Below are positions 35,799-45,567 of a DNA stretch of 64,000 nt, in pieces. Origin of the DNA: Agrobacterium vitis (GTDB taxonomy: Bacteria; Pseudomonadota; Alphaproteobacteria; Rhizobiales; Rhizobiaceae); contig NZ_JACXXJ020000003.1 of the NCBI RefSeq assembly GCF_014926405.1, positions 1,161,001 to 1,225,000 on the forward strand. The letters run 5' to 3'. The notes under the pieces are model-generated. The model was not told the origin of the DNA and did not search any database. It saw only the letters and a list, made by a program, of their open reading frames with translations. Position numbers and translations under genes: made by a program. Positions within the stretch are counted from its first letter, which is position 1, and each line of letters starts with the position of its first letter.

Positions 35799-36995
35799 TC
35801 AATCCGGCCAGCGCAGCATGGAATCGAAGCGATGGCGGCCCCATTCTTCATGGGGTGTGTTGATCACTTCATTCGACGCTCTCGCCTTGTCGAGTTCTTC
35901 CACCAGACGGTCACGCACGATGACCTCTTGGCCCGGATGCAGATTGCAGGGATCAAGATAGAAATAGTGATGTTCTGCCTCGTGGTCGCGAACGATGATT
36001 GGCGGATTGCCACGGGCCAGCGCGCCTGCCAGATCATAGGCGCTGATATGCGCTTCTTGCGGTGAGAGGATCACCCGCAGGCGATCCAGAGGATTGTGGG
36101 TTGGGTCTGGCTCAATCAGCGCCGTTACACCGGGGCGGCCATCCAGTGCCTCTTTCCACAGATGCAGATAGCCGGTTTCAGTGGCGCGCACGCTCGCGTG
36201 GTCGCGCTTTTCCCACGCTTCCAGCGCTGCCATGACGCCAAAGATGCTTTCCTTGCCCACTTTCATGCCACGGCCAATACCCATGTTTTGCAAATAGGCA
36301 TTGCGCACCAGATCCTTGCGCCCGGCAACAATGCCCGATGTGGGGCCGCCGAGGAATTTATGGCCGGAATAAAGCGCAATATCGGCTCCCTGATCGAGGA
36401 AGATCCGAAGGTCATATTCCGATGCGGCATCGACAATCACGGGCACGCCGCGCGCATGGGCAATTTCGACAAATTCCTTCAAGTGCAGAAGGCCGTAATG
36501 CACCACATGGTGAGAAACGACATAGACGGCGGCGGCAGTGTTTTCGGTAATGGCATTTTCCATATGGTAGCGGTGCGCAGATGTTGCCTGCCCCACCAAC
36601 ACCACCTTGCCACCGCCCAGACGGATGGATTGATCCACCGGCGCACCGTAGCTAACGAGGTGGCCCATTTGCAGGAGCACTTCATTCTTCGTCGTGCTGA
36701 TATCCGGCAGTTTTTCAATGGCCAGCAGATCCGGCCCGGTAATGGTACCTGCCACAGCAAGGCTGATGCCTGCCGAGCAAGACGCGGTGATAAAGCCCGC
36801 TTCAGCCCCGGTTAGCCGCCCAATAATAGCGCTGGCCTTGCGCTGAAGATCACTGATTTCCACAAATTGCGGCAGAATCGCTGTCATGGCGGCAATGGCC
36901 TCTGGCACCACAATGGATGCGCCAAGGCTGGTCATGGTGCCGGAAACATTGATCACTGGGCGTAGGCCGAGCTGGGTGCGAATATCGTTGGTCAT
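35799..36995 (-). CDS. SelA/DgaE-like PLP-dependent lyase or transferase
   Basis: A 398-residue fold-type I pyridoxal phosphate enzyme of the selenocysteine synthase-like group (relatives include DgaE, D-glucosaminate-6-phosphate ammonia-lyase). The PLP lysine is in [35 protein letters not shown] is the typical N-terminus, and [20 protein letters not shown] contains the PLP-ring Asp. Selenocysteine synthesis is unlikely: no other sel gene is nearby and the length is short. Ammonia elimination from an amino acid or amino-sugar acid is favoured by the neighbouring RidA gene. It is divergent from an IclR regulator, which probably controls it. The start at 36995 is preferred over a longer frame. 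Confidence 0.82.
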   Translation of the reverse strand: MTNDIRTQLGLRPVINVSGTMTSLGASIVVPEAIAAMTAILPQFVEISDLQRKASAIIGRLTGAEAGFITASCSAGISLAVAGTITGPDLLAIEKLPDISTTKNEVLLQMGHLVSYGAPVDQSIRLGGGKVVLVGQATSAHRYHMENAITENTAAAVYVVSHHVVHYGLLHLKEFVEIAHARGVPVIVDAASEYDLRIFLDQGADIALYSGHKFLGGPTSGIVAGRKDLVRNAYLQNMGIGRGMKVGKESIFGVMAALEAWEKRDHASVRATETGYLHLWKEALDGRPGVTALIEPDPTHNPLDRLRVILSPQEAHISAYDLAGALARGNPPIIVRDHEAEHHYFYLDPCNLHPGQEVIVRDRLVEELDKARASNEVINTPHEEWGRHRFDSMLRWPD

Positions 36996-37091
36996 AAGCT
37001 TTTCCACTTGTTGTGGGCAAAGGCCCGTCATTTCTACAATCGACAGCTATGCCGTTATAATGTAATAGCCGATCATTCAGGTAAGGATCGC

Positions 37092-37919
37092 ATGATGGAT
37101 AGCAAGGCACGCACGGTATCGGTTGCCGCAGACAGCCAGCCCGCGGAGGCCCGGGCGGAGCGGCGCTCGCGCGTCAGCGGCATGGATCGCGCCTTGCAGG
37201 TGCTGGATCATCTTTATGAAACCGGCGCTCCGGTTGGCCCTTATGCCATTGCCAAGGCGGTCGGCGCGCCTTTGTCTACCATTTACACCATCATCGATGA
37301 TCTGGTGGACAAGAACATGCTGACCCGCAGTGGTGACGGGGCCATCTGGCTCGGCCCACGTCTTTACCATTATGGCCTTGCCTATTCCCGTTCGCTGGAT
37401 TTCATCGGCATTGCCACGCAGGAAATGCATGATCTGTGCCGCGAAGCGGGCGAGACCGTGCAGGTGTGCGGGCGCGACAATGACCATATGCTGGTGCTGG
37501 CCATGGCCGAGGGGCCAAGCCATTTTCAGGTCGCCTCGCGGGTTGGAACCCGTGTGCCGTTGAACTGGACGGCCTCTGGCCGTCTTCTCGTTGGCCATTT
37601 GCCTGCGAGTGAGCGCATTGAGTTGTTTGCCCATTGCGCCCGCTCGTCGCCAACCGGCCGGGCGGAGATTGATGCACAAACGCTCTCCGATGCGGCGGCG
37701 CGCGCCTTCCAGCAGCGTCTGTCGATTCAGGCAGGCGAATCCGATTATGCGGTGGCCTGTATTGCCTCGCCGATTTGTGATCGGGATGGTGTGTGCGTCG
37801 CCACCATCTCCATCGTCTTGCCAGAGCAAAAGGCGTTTTCTGACGGCAATCCCTATGTGGGCCATGTTCAGGCCTCGGCGGAGCGCATTGAAAAACGCAT
37901 GGGCTGGCGCGGTCACTGA
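37092..37919 (+). CDS. IclR-family transcriptional regulator
   Basis: A 275-residue regulator. The winged helix is at about residues 30-85: GMDRALQVLDHLYETGAPVG, AIAKAVGAPLSTIYTIIDDL. The effector domain ends with CIASPICDRDGVCVATISIV, the conserved ligand-pocket strand. An AAGGA site precedes the ATG. It sits between the PLP enzyme (divergent) and the RidA gene (convergent), so it probably senses the substrate or a keto-acid product of this cluster. The start spacer of 96 bp to the PLP gene should hold the operator. Confidence 0.88.
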   Translation: MMDSKARTVSVAADSQPAEARAERRSRVSGMDRALQVLDHLYETGAPVGPYAIAKAVGAPLSTIYTIIDDLVDKNMLTRSGDGAIWLGPRLYHYGLAYSRSLDFIGIATQEMHDLCREAGETVQVCGRDNDHMLVLAMAEGPSHFQVASRVGTRVPLNWTASGRLLVGHLPASERIELFAHCARSSPTGRAEIDAQTLSDAAARAFQQRLSIQAGESDYAVACIASPICDRDGVCVATISIVLPEQKAFSDGNPYVGHVQASAERIEKRMGWRGH

Positions 37920-37930
37920 GAGGGCCTTTT

Positions 37931-38428
37931 TCATTCGTGCAACGCCACAATCACTTCGATTTCCACGGTGATATTGCCGGGAAGCGAGCCAAACCCAACC
38001 GCCGAGCGGGCGTGCTGACCCGCTTGACCAAATACCTCCATGAACAGGTCTGAACAGCCATTGATCACCTGCGGATGATCGCGAAAATCCGGCGCGGCAT
38101 TGACCATGCCCAGCATTTTAACAATTCTGCGCACGCGGCAGAGATCACCCAAGGCATCATGCATCACGGCAATCAGGTTGATGCCAGTGAGGCGGGCGTG
38201 GCGATAGGCATCTTGCGGCGTCACATCATCCCCGACCTTGCCGGAATAGAGAAAGCCATCTGCCTCGCGCGGTCCCTGACCGGATAAAAACAGCAGATTG
38301 CCTTCCCGCACATGGGTGACAAAATTGGCGATTGGCGGTGGGGATGGCGGCAGCGCAATGCCCAGAGCGGCAAGGCGCTCATAGGGTGTTGGCAATCCGG
38401 CATCGGTAGAGGGTGAAGTCATGCTCAC
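37931..38428 (-). CDS. RidA (YjgF/YER057c/UK114) family protein
   Basis: A 165-residue protein. LLFLSGQGPREADGFLYSGK and LTGINLIAVMHDALGDLCRV fit the family. The arginine that is catalytic in E. coli RidA (Arg105, in an ARS motif) is kept here in HARSAVGFGSLP, and the conserved Glu is in ITVEIEVIVAL, so imine/enamine deaminase activity is plausible. It has an N-terminal extension of about 30 residues (PTPYERLAALGIALPPSPPP) compared with E. coli RidA. Located between a PLP lyase candidate and an amidohydrolase, it would hydrolyse the reactive enamine made by the lyase. It is probably the last gene of the minus-strand operon. Confidence 0.88.
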   Translation of the reverse strand: MSMTSPSTDAGLPTPYERLAALGIALPPSPPPIANFVTHVREGNLLFLSGQGPREADGFLYSGKVGDDVTPQDAYRHARLTGINLIAVMHDALGDLCRVRRIVKMLGMVNAAPDFRDHPQVINGCSDLFMEVFGQAGQHARSAVGFGSLPGNITVEIEVIVALHE

Positions 38429-38461
38429 GCGGTTTCCAGTTCTAGAATTATCAAATGTATT

Positions 38462-39673
38462 TCAACGCCACGAATACCCATGGCTGTGGCGCACCAGTTT
38501 GCGGGCGCGCGGAATGTAACGGCTGGCGGCAATGGCCTCACGGCCAATCACGGCATGGCGCGGCTCAAACAACTGGGTGAGACGGGCAACATCGCCATTG
38601 GAATCGGTTGCTTCGAGATCGGCATCAATCAGATCGAAAATGGTGAAATCAGCCCGCGCTCCCGGCACCAGCCGATCCTGCATCGACAGGCGGATAACGG
38701 AGGCTGGTGCATGGGTCACCGCCTCGACCACCTTCTCAAACGGCATGCCCACCGAGAGCAGTTTGGACATGGTGGTGGCCAGATCCCAGACCGGGAAATT
38801 CATCGAATGCCCATGCAGATCGGTGGAGATGGAAAAGGGCAAAAGCCCACGCTTGATCGCCGCCTCTGCCACCTTGAACGAGAAGGATGCACCGCCATGG
38901 CCGATATCCAGCCGGATTCCTTCGCCAGCGCAGCGCTCGGCGAGATTATAAAGGTCTTCGTCTTCCATAATGCTAGACCCGGCCTTGCCGTTGAAGCAAT
39001 GGGTGACGACATCGCCGGGGCCTAGAATTTCCAGCACTTCATCGTAAAGTGCTGGCGGTTCGCCAACATGCACCATCATCGGAATTTTCAGGATTTTGGC
39101 GATTTTCTTGCCGAGTTTGACCGGAGTTACACCCCATGAGCCGGTAATGACATGGCTGGCGCGCACTTTCAGGCCCACGATATGCTCGCTGTTGTCCGCA
39201 TAGCATTCCAGAATGCGGTCTAGATCGATATCCTTGATGTCGCGCAGTTCCGGCACGCGGTTGCAGGCCACCAGACCAATCGAGCCGAGGTTCAAGAAGG
39301 CTTTGATCCGCTCTCGTGATGGTTCAATGATATATTCGCGAAAGCCGTGAAAGTTCGCCTCTCCGGCGGAGCCTGCATCCACCAACGTGGTCACGCCGCG
39401 CTCGGCCCCGCATTCCGATGGGCGAATGGAAATATCCGTGCCGCCATGCCAGATGTGCACATGCAGATCGACCCAGCCGGGCGAGATCCATGCGCCTTTG
39501 CCATCGATGACTTCGGCCTCTTCTGTCAGGGCAATATTTTGCCCGACCTTGATGATCTTGCCATCTGCACCAATCAAAATATCGATGGCCTGCGGGGGTG
39601 TTGCCTCGCCAAAGGCCAGAGGGCGTAGGTTTTTCAACAGCAGGAGGCCCAAGCCTTGTTCCTGTGGCAGCAT
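38462..39673 (-). CDS. Metallo-dependent hydrolase of the amidohydrolase superfamily (cog3964 type)
   Basis: A 403-residue TIM-barrel hydrolase. The metal ligands are visible: HVH in GWVDLHVHIWHGG, the carboxylated Lys in VGLKVRASH, His in PMMVHVGEPP, His in VVTHCFNGKAG and Asp in FSISTDLHGHS. It is often named dihydroorotase, but this group (cog3964) is not; as I recall it, a characterised Agrobacterium member, Atu3266, hydrolyses acetylated (R)-alpha-hydroxy acid esters. Members are regularly found beside SelA-like PLP enzymes, as here. Deacylation of an imported compound is the working idea. The ATG at 39673 lies 2 nt after the upstream permease stop. Confidence 0.85.
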   Translation of the reverse strand: MLPQEQGLGLLLLKNLRPLAFGEATPPQAIDILIGADGKIIKVGQNIALTEEAEVIDGKGAWISPGWVDLHVHIWHGGTDISIRPSECGAERGVTTLVDAGSAGEANFHGFREYIIEPSRERIKAFLNLGSIGLVACNRVPELRDIKDIDLDRILECYADNSEHIVGLKVRASHVITGSWGVTPVKLGKKIAKILKIPMMVHVGEPPALYDEVLEILGPGDVVTHCFNGKAGSSIMEDEDLYNLAERCAGEGIRLDIGHGGASFSFKVAEAAIKRGLLPFSISTDLHGHSMNFPVWDLATTMSKLLSVGMPFEKVVEAVTHAPASVIRLSMQDRLVPGARADFTIFDLIDADLEATDSNGDVARLTQLFEPRHAVIGREAIAASRYIPRARKLVRHSHGYSWR

Positions 39674-39675
39674 GG

Positions 39676-40557
39676 TCAAATATCCTTTTGCAGTCTTGGG
39701 TCGAGCATGTCGCGCAAACCGTCTCCGACGATCTGAAGCGACATCACAGAGAGAATGATGGCAAAGCCGGGAAACAGCGTCATCCAATCGGCCTGATCGA
39801 CATATTGCCGACCAGCCGCAATCATCGTGCCCCAGGTGGGGATTTCCGGACTAACGCCAACGCCCAGAAACGACAGGCCCGCTTCGGCCAGCATGGCGCT
39901 GGCAAACAAAAATGTAGCCTGCACCAGAATGGGCGACATCAGATTGCGCAGCACATGCCGCACCATGATGTGTGTGGTGGAAATACCAAGCGCGCGGGCT
40001 GCTTCGATATAGGGTAGCTCGCGGATCACCAATGTTGAGGCACGCACAATGCGGGCCAAGCGGGGTGCATAAACCACTGAGAGGGCAATGATCACTGTGG
40101 TCAGCGATGGCCCAAGGGCCGCTACCAATGCGATGGCCAGCAGAATATCGGGAAAGGCCATCATCGCATCAATTAGCCGGGCAATCGGCGTATCCAGACG
40201 ATGAAAAAAGCCTGCGAGCAGCCCAAGCGTGACGCCAATCAGCGATGACAGCACCACCACCGACGCCCCAACCAGCAGAGAGAGCCGCCCCGCATAAATC
40301 GTGCGCGAAAACACATCGCGTCCAAACTCATCGGTGCCAAACCAATAGGTTCCGCTTGGTGGTTTCAGCCGGTTCATGATCGAGAGTTTATAGGGAGAAT
40401 AAGGGGCGATCCATGGTGCCAACACCGCCAGAAGCACGAAGATGGCAAGAATGCACAGGCCAATCGCCACCGTCTTGCGGCGTAAAAGGCGTCGCAGAAA
40501 ACGCATGGTTTCCGATTGCGGTGGGGGCGTGCTCTCTAAGGATATGGGTTGGGTCAT
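39676..40557 (-). CDS. ABC permease, DppC type
   Basis: A 293-residue inner-membrane permease. Helix 1 is AIGLCILAIFVLLAVLAPWI; WFGTDEFGRDVFSRTIYAGR is the DppC signature; the EAA loop is IEAARALGISTTHIMVRHVL. It overlaps the partner permease by 1 nt. Unlike normal dipeptide operons it is not followed by DppD and DppF ATPase genes but by the metallohydrolase, so the energy supply must come from a protein encoded elsewhere. Family 5-type systems carry peptides, nickel or oligosaccharides; the GH1 gene in the operon hints at a glycoside. Confidence 0.9.
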   Translation of the reverse strand: MTQPISLESTPPPQSETMRFLRRLLRRKTVAIGLCILAIFVLLAVLAPWIAPYSPYKLSIMNRLKPPSGTYWFGTDEFGRDVFSRTIYAGRLSLLVGASVVVLSSLIGVTLGLLAGFFHRLDTPIARLIDAMMAFPDILLAIALVAALGPSLTTVIIALSVVYAPRLARIVRASTLVIRELPYIEAARALGISTTHIMVRHVLRNLMSPILVQATFLFASAMLAEAGLSFLGVGVSPEIPTWGTMIAAGRQYVDQADWMTLFPGFAIILSVMSLQIVGDGLRDMLDPRLQKDI

Positions 40558-41498
40558 CAGTAACGCACCCTCGGATCAATCAGCAGATAGAGCATATCAA
40601 TGGCGAAATTCACCAGCACATAGAGACCAGCAATCACCAGCAAGGCCCCTTGTATAACCGGATAATCCCGGCGCAACACGGCAGAGACCACGAGGCTGCC
40701 AATGCCGGGCAGGCCAAACACCGTCTCGGTGACAACGGCTCCCGAAATCAGCACCGCCGCCGTCAGCCCCACCACGGTGAGGATCGGGATCAAGGCGTTT
40801 TTCAGCGCATGGCGCAGCACCACATGCCGCTCCTGAAGCCCCTTGGCGCGGGCCGTGCGCACAAAATCATCGCCCAGCACATCCAGCATGGAGGCGCGGG
40901 TAAAGCGCAGGATCAGGGATGATGAGACCAGACCCAGCGCGATGGCTGGCAAGGCCAGATGATACATCCGCTCCAGAAAGCTTGTTCCCGGTCCGCCATA
41001 ACCGGAGACGGGAAACAGCTGTAGTTTGACCGCAAAGAACTGCATGAGGATCAACCCAAGCCAGAAGCTGGGAATGCTGGCCGCCAGCATAGCAATGGCC
41101 GTCACCGCTTGATCGAGCCATGAGCCGCGCCGATAGGCGGCATAAATGCCAATGGGCAGCGCCAGCACGCAGGCAATCAGCAGCGCAAACAGCGTGAGGA
41201 AAAAGGTCGGTTCCGCCCGTTGCAACAGGGCTGCCCCCACAGGCATATCCAGAAAGATCGAGCGGCCCAGATCACCCGTCAACAAGGCCCCGATATAAAA
41301 CACGTATTGCGAGATCAGCGATTGATCCAGCCCCAGTTTGGAGCGCAGATCGGCAACATCTTGCGCTGACGCATCCGGCCCCAGCATGACGGCTGCGGGA
41401 TCACCGGGGGTGACACGCACGATGATGAACACAATGGTCACCACCAGAAACATCACCACAATCATGCCAAGCAGGCGCTTGACGATATAGCTGATCAT
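40557..41498 (-). CDS. ABC permease, DppB type
   Basis: A 313-residue inner-membrane permease. MISYIVKRLLGMIVVMFLVV is the family start, VRVTPGDPAAVMLG the conserved loop after helix 1, and VRTARAKGLQERHVVLRHAL the EAA loop that docks to the ATPase. Six helices can be drawn. It follows the frameshifted GH1 gene by 24 nt and precedes the DppC-type permease with a 1-nt overlap. Confidence 0.9.
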   Translation of the reverse strand: MISYIVKRLLGMIVVMFLVVTIVFIIVRVTPGDPAAVMLGPDASAQDVADLRSKLGLDQSLISQYVFYIGALLTGDLGRSIFLDMPVGAALLQRAEPTFFLTLFALLIACVLALPIGIYAAYRRGSWLDQAVTAIAMLAASIPSFWLGLILMQFFAVKLQLFPVSGYGGPGTSFLERMYHLALPAIALGLVSSSLILRFTRASMLDVLGDDFVRTARAKGLQERHVVLRHALKNALIPILTVVGLTAAVLISGAVVTETVFGLPGIGSLVVSAVLRRDYPVIQGALLVIAGLYVLVNFAIDMLYLLIDPRVRY

Positions 41499-41522
41499 GA
41501 TCTGCCCTCTCGTCGCTTGGGA

Positions 41523-42852
41523 TTATAGGGCATTGGCGGCAATCACATCGCTGAGCCAATGGTAGGACTGTTTGGGAATGCGTTGCAGGGTGGGGTAATC
41601 GACGTAAACCAAGCCAAACCGCTTGGAATAACCGCGGCCCCATTCAAAATTGTCCATCAGCGACCAGGCGAAATAGCCTCTGATGTCATGGCCCTCATCC
41701 AGCGCGTCCAGCAGCGCATTCAGATAGAGGTTGAAATAGGTGATGCGGTCGTTGTCGATCACCTTACGGTCTGGGCCAAGGGCATCCGGGTAGGAGGCGC
41801 CGTTTTCGGTGATGTAAATGGTTGGCTTGCCATAGCGGGCGCTGGTGTCGCGGATCTGTTCCAGAAAGGCCGCCGGATCGACCACCCAGTTGACATCGGT
41901 GAGTGGTCCCATGCCCGTGGGCGGTGCTGTTTCCGACACGCCAAAGGTTGTGTTTTTTATTCGGGCCAACAAACACCGGATTATAGTGATTGAGGCCGAA
42001 GAAATCCATTTTTTGCGAAATGGCGTCCATGTCACCCGATTGAATGAAGGGCTGCATGGCATCCGCAATCGGCTCCGGGTAGGTGCCGAGCCAGAGCGGA
42101 TCAACCGTGACCCTGCGCCAGAGGCAATCGCCGAGAATCCGTGCTTCTTCATGGGCGGCATCGTCATAGTGTGGACGTACCGGACCAAGGGAAACAATAT
42201 TGCCCACCTCAGCTTGTGGTGCTTCTGCCCGCACTGCTGATACCGAATAACCATGGGCAAGATTGAGTGTGTGAATGGCCTGAAGGCTGGAGGGATAGTC
42301 CTGTTTGCCGGGCGCATGACGCCCGACATTATAGGCCACCCAAGGAATCACATTCGGTTCATTGATCGGTGCAAAACGCTTGACCCGATCACCAAAATGC
42401 CTGGCGACAACGGCGGCGTAATCGGCAAAAATCTTCGCCGTATCGCGATTGCGCCAGCCGCCATTCTCTTCCACAGCGACGGGCATGTCCCAATGATGCA
42501 GGCAAATCCACGGCTCGATCCCCTCATGCAAGGCCAGATCGATCACCCGGTCGTAGAAATCCAATCCCCGTTGATTCACCTGCCCGCTGCCCGTTGGGAA
42601 AATGCGTGGCCATGCGGTGGAAAGCCGATAGGCCTTCACCCCAAGCCCGCGCATCAGCGCGATGTCTTCCGGGTAGCGGTGGTAATGGTCGCAGGCAATA
42701 TCAGCGGTATCGCCATTGGTGGTGCGGCCCGGTGTGTGGCTGTAAACATCCCACACGCTGGGTCCGCGCCCATCGGCATGGACAGCACCTTCCGTTTGAA
42801 AGGCAGAGGCCGCCACGCCCCAGAGAAAATCAGGAGGAAAGGATCTCGACAT
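41523..42852 (-). pseudogene. GH1 beta-glucosidase with one-base frameshift
   Basis: Two overlapping frames together encode a complete GH1 enzyme of about 440 residues. The first (from 42852) has FPPDFLWGVAASAFQTEGAV, the acid/base Glu in FAPINEPNVIPW and runs to FVGPNKKHNL, where the family match stops. The second resumes one base off with NTTFGVSETAPP, then the nucleophile Glu in IYITENGASYPD and the C-terminal FAWSLMDNFEWGRGY. The shift lies in a run of six A (T on the plus strand) at 41953-41958; five A would restore the frame. Both catalytic residues are intact. It is either a recent inactivation, a sequencing error or slippage. A GTG at 42867 is an alternative start. Confidence 0.85.
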
Positions 42853-42903
42853 GATGTATTGCTTCACTTTGAAGGGTAAGAGCCGGGAAGGGTAAGAACC
42901 GGC

Positions 42904-44445
42904 TTATTTCTTTGAGCTGACATTCCAGAAGTAAGGCCATGGCGATGGATGGAAGCCCTCAAGCGTCTTGGCCTTGGCCGAAAGCGCATTGAAATCACCC
43001 ACCTTGAACACAGGCGCATCCTCATAGAAGGTCTTCTGAATCTCTTTGAACAGCTTCTGGCGTTTGGCCGGATCAGATTCTGCAATGAATGGCTCAATTG
43101 CCTTGGTCTTTTCTGGCGTTGACCACCAGCCGGGGTAACTATCCGACATCCAGCCGTTCAGCACAGGCTCTGGCGGGAAGGGGCCGTGGGTGATGAAAAT
43201 ATCCCAAAGGGCAGGATCAGCACGGCGCGTTGTCAGTGTTGCCCAATCATAGATTTGCAGATCAACCTTGAAGCCTGCGGCTTTCAGATATTCCGCTGCC
43301 ACCTGCGCCATTTTATAGTGAAACTCATATTGGCGGCTGGTGAGAATGCGCACTGGCTTGCCATCATAGCCCGCCTCTTTCATCAACTTGGCGGCGGCTT
43401 CAGGGTCACCACTGCCATAGCGGGCAATGCCTTCCTTGGTGTGCCAAGCATAGCCTTCAGGATAGATCGCGCCATCAACGGCAAAGAATTCCGGGTTGCC
43501 AAAAGCGGCCAGCAACATGTCTTGCGGGTTCAATGCTACCTGAACGGCATGGCGCAGGGTCTTGCTGGTCATGATGCCCTGTTTGGTGTTCATCACAAAC
43601 ACAGGCGCACCGTAGGGCTTGAGCACCACGGGATCGGAGGCTTTTGAGCCTTTCAAGCGATCATAGCTCTCCGGTGCGAGAGAATCCGTGTAGTCAAACT
43701 GGCCGGAGACAGCGCCTTCAAGCCGTGTATTGGCATCCGGCACGGGAATGAAGCGGATTTCATCCAGAATGGCTTTGCGTGCGCCGCCAAAGCCGTTTGC
43801 GGCATCGGTTCTGGACACATAGCCATCAAACCGCACCAGTTGGATATATTGGTCTGGCTTGCGCTCTTTCAGCATATAGGGGCCGGTGCCGATGAATTTT
43901 GTCAAAGGATCGGCAATAGTGGATTTTGGAATGATCACCGCTGCGGAATTGTTGAAAGCCAGCAGCGACAACAGCGGCGCATAGGGCTTTTTCAGCGTGA
44001 TGCGAATGGCATTGTCGCCCTGCGCTGTTACCTTGTCGATATAGGCCACAACCTGTTTGCCGCGCGATGCCGTTGCAAGCCAACGCTCAATCGAGGCCAC
44101 CACGTCAGTGGAGGTCATCACCGAGCCATCATGAAATTTCACGCCCGAGCGCAAGGTGATGTCATAGGTTTTGCCCTCATCGGTAATCGTGGGCATGGTC
44201 TCCGCCAACAGCGGAATGACATTCCATTTATCATCGAAGGTAAACAGCGTTTCAAACATATGCTGTGTGGTCATACCGACCAGATCGGCGGTGGAGGCCA
44301 TCGGGTCCAGTGTTGGCGGCTCGCCAATGGTGGCAACGTTGATAATCCCCCCTTTGTCCTGCGCGAGACCATGCCCCGGCAGAAGTGCGAGCCCTGGTAA
44401 AAGTGCAAATGCCAGCGTTGCCAGCAATCCCAATTTAGATTTCAT
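42904..44445 (-). CDS. ABC substrate-binding protein family 5
   Basis: A 513-residue periplasmic protein. The signal peptide covers about residues 1-28 (LLATLAFALLPGLALLPGHG, cut near LAQ-DKGG). The family 5 pattern is clear: ATIGEPPTLDPMASTADLVG, SGVKFHDGSVMTSTDVVASI, RHAVQVALNPQDMLLAAFGN. The ATG at 44445 follows GGGGAACG; an upstream ATG at 44457 is less well placed. It is the first gene of the operon and feeds the two permeases downstream. Ligand unknown; by context a glycosylated or acylated amino compound. Confidence 0.9.
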   Translation of the reverse strand: MKSKLGLLATLAFALLPGLALLPGHGLAQDKGGIINVATIGEPPTLDPMASTADLVGMTTQHMFETLFTFDDKWNVIPLLAETMPTITDEGKTYDITLRSGVKFHDGSVMTSTDVVASIERWLATASRGKQVVAYIDKVTAQGDNAIRITLKKPYAPLLSLLAFNNSAAVIIPKSTIADPLTKFIGTGPYMLKERKPDQYIQLVRFDGYVSRTDAANGFGGARKAILDEIRFIPVPDANTRLEGAVSGQFDYTDSLAPESYDRLKGSKASDPVVLKPYGAPVFVMNTKQGIMTSKTLRHAVQVALNPQDMLLAAFGNPEFFAVDGAIYPEGYAWHTKEGIARYGSGDPEAAAKLMKEAGYDGKPVRILTSRQYEFHYKMAQVAAEYLKAAGFKVDLQIYDWATLTTRRADPALWDIFITHGPFPPEPVLNGWMSDSYPGWWSTPEKTKAIEPFIAESDPAKRQKLFKEIQKTFYEDAPVFKVGDFNALSAKAKTLEGFHPSPWPYFWNVSSKK

Positions 44446-44805
44446 GACGTTCCCCATTTATTATTCTATAATTACGCAATACAGATCATAATTAAAGACT
44501 ATCGGAACATCGCGGTCTGTCAATGCCTGTTAGCAGTGATGCACGAACTCAAAACAAAAAGCCGCATTGCCCCAACGGACCGAGCAAACCGGCAAAAAGG
44601 CAGAACCGGTCTAGCGAGGAGCTTCAGCGTGTTTGGCTGAGTGTCGTTTCGGTCAGAAACGTGCGGTCAACCAAATTCGTGACAAACAAAAAGATATCTG
44701 AATCAGAAAAACCAATGAAGGCCTCCGGATTGTGCGTGCTTTTAGCTCCGTATATACAGAACCTCGAAAAATATATTTTCACGGAAATAAGATAGAAGTG
44801 TCGCG
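44446..44805. promoter_or_regulatory. Divergent control region between binding protein and GntR gene
   Basis: A 360-bp AT-richer spacer with no credible gene. The left end reads TTATTATTCTATAATTACG, rich in possible promoter elements for the binding-protein operon. The right end (TATATACAGAACCTCG and ATATATTTTCACGG, about 44750-44782) should contain the GntR promoter and an operator. No perfect palindrome was found. Confidence 0.4.
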
Positions 44806-45546
44806 ATGACAGTACGATCCCGCACCCTCGAAACCTATGAGGTTCTGCGCCACGACTTGCTCAACGGCCGCTTTATCCCTGGGTCGAAGCTCAAGATCGA
44901 TACTTTGTGCCGGCAACTTGGCGTCAGCCCAGGGGCGGTGCGAGAGGCTTTGGCACGTCTGACATCAGATGGTCTGGTTGTCGCAGAGGCTCAGCGCGGA
45001 TTTCATGTTACCCCGATCTCGATCGAAGATTTACAGGATTTGACCGAGGTACGGATAGAAATCGAACTTCGCTGCCTTTGCCGATCGATTGCCAAGGGGT
45101 CTTTGGCCTGGGAAGGTCATATCAAAGACATCAGCCATCAACTGCACCATACCTCGATGTCTGATCCTGATGGCAGCGATACCGTTAGTCCTGCCTGGAC
45201 TGAACTTCATGCGGCATTCCATGATGCCTTGGTTCTCGCATGCGATAGTCGCTGGTGGCTGAAGCTTCGCGACTCTATGTTCTGGCAGGTCGAGCGATAT
45301 AGACGCATGGCGGTCCCATTCATGAAAGAGCCCCGTCACGTTGACATTGAGCATGCTGAAATCGCTGAAGCCGTCCTGGCGCGCGACACAGAACTCGCAT
45401 GTTCCCGGCTTGAAGCGCATCTACGCAAGACGAGTGATCTCCTTTTGCGTCTAGACGGCCCCTTTGAAGGCCTCTTTTCAAAACCGGGAAGCAACGTCAG
45501 TCATTCACTTTCACAAGCCGGATCGCCAGTCCCCACATCAACGTAA
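44806..45546 (+). CDS. GntR-family regulator, FCD subfamily
   Basis: A 246-residue regulator. The winged helix has LCRQLGVSPGAVREALARLT followed by the wing GLVVAEAQRGFHVTPIS. The C-terminal FCD effector domain has the metal-binding pattern around ELHAAFHDALVLACDSRWWL and a His late in the domain (RLEAHLRKTSDLL). Divergent from the ABC binding-protein gene, so it may control the import operon, while the IclR protein controls the PLP enzyme. Typical ligands of FCD regulators are organic acids. Confidence 0.88.
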   Translation: MTVRSRTLETYEVLRHDLLNGRFIPGSKLKIDTLCRQLGVSPGAVREALARLTSDGLVVAEAQRGFHVTPISIEDLQDLTEVRIEIELRCLCRSIAKGSLAWEGHIKDISHQLHHTSMSDPDGSDTVSPAWTELHAAFHDALVLACDSRWWLKLRDSMFWQVERYRRMAVPFMKEPRHVDIEHAEIAEAVLARDTELACSRLEAHLRKTSDLLLRLDGPFEGLFSKPGSNVSHSLSQAGSPVPTST

Positions 45547-45567
45547 ACCCCAGACAGTTCCCAACCA

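Noticed and set aside
35799..36995. Selenocysteine synthase SelA
   Set aside because: The protein is SelA-like in fold, but no selB, selD or tRNA-Sec is present and the context is catabolic.
38462..39673. Dihydroorotase of pyrimidine synthesis
   Set aside because: Motif arrangement and neighbours fit cog3964 metallohydrolases; no other pyrimidine gene is near.
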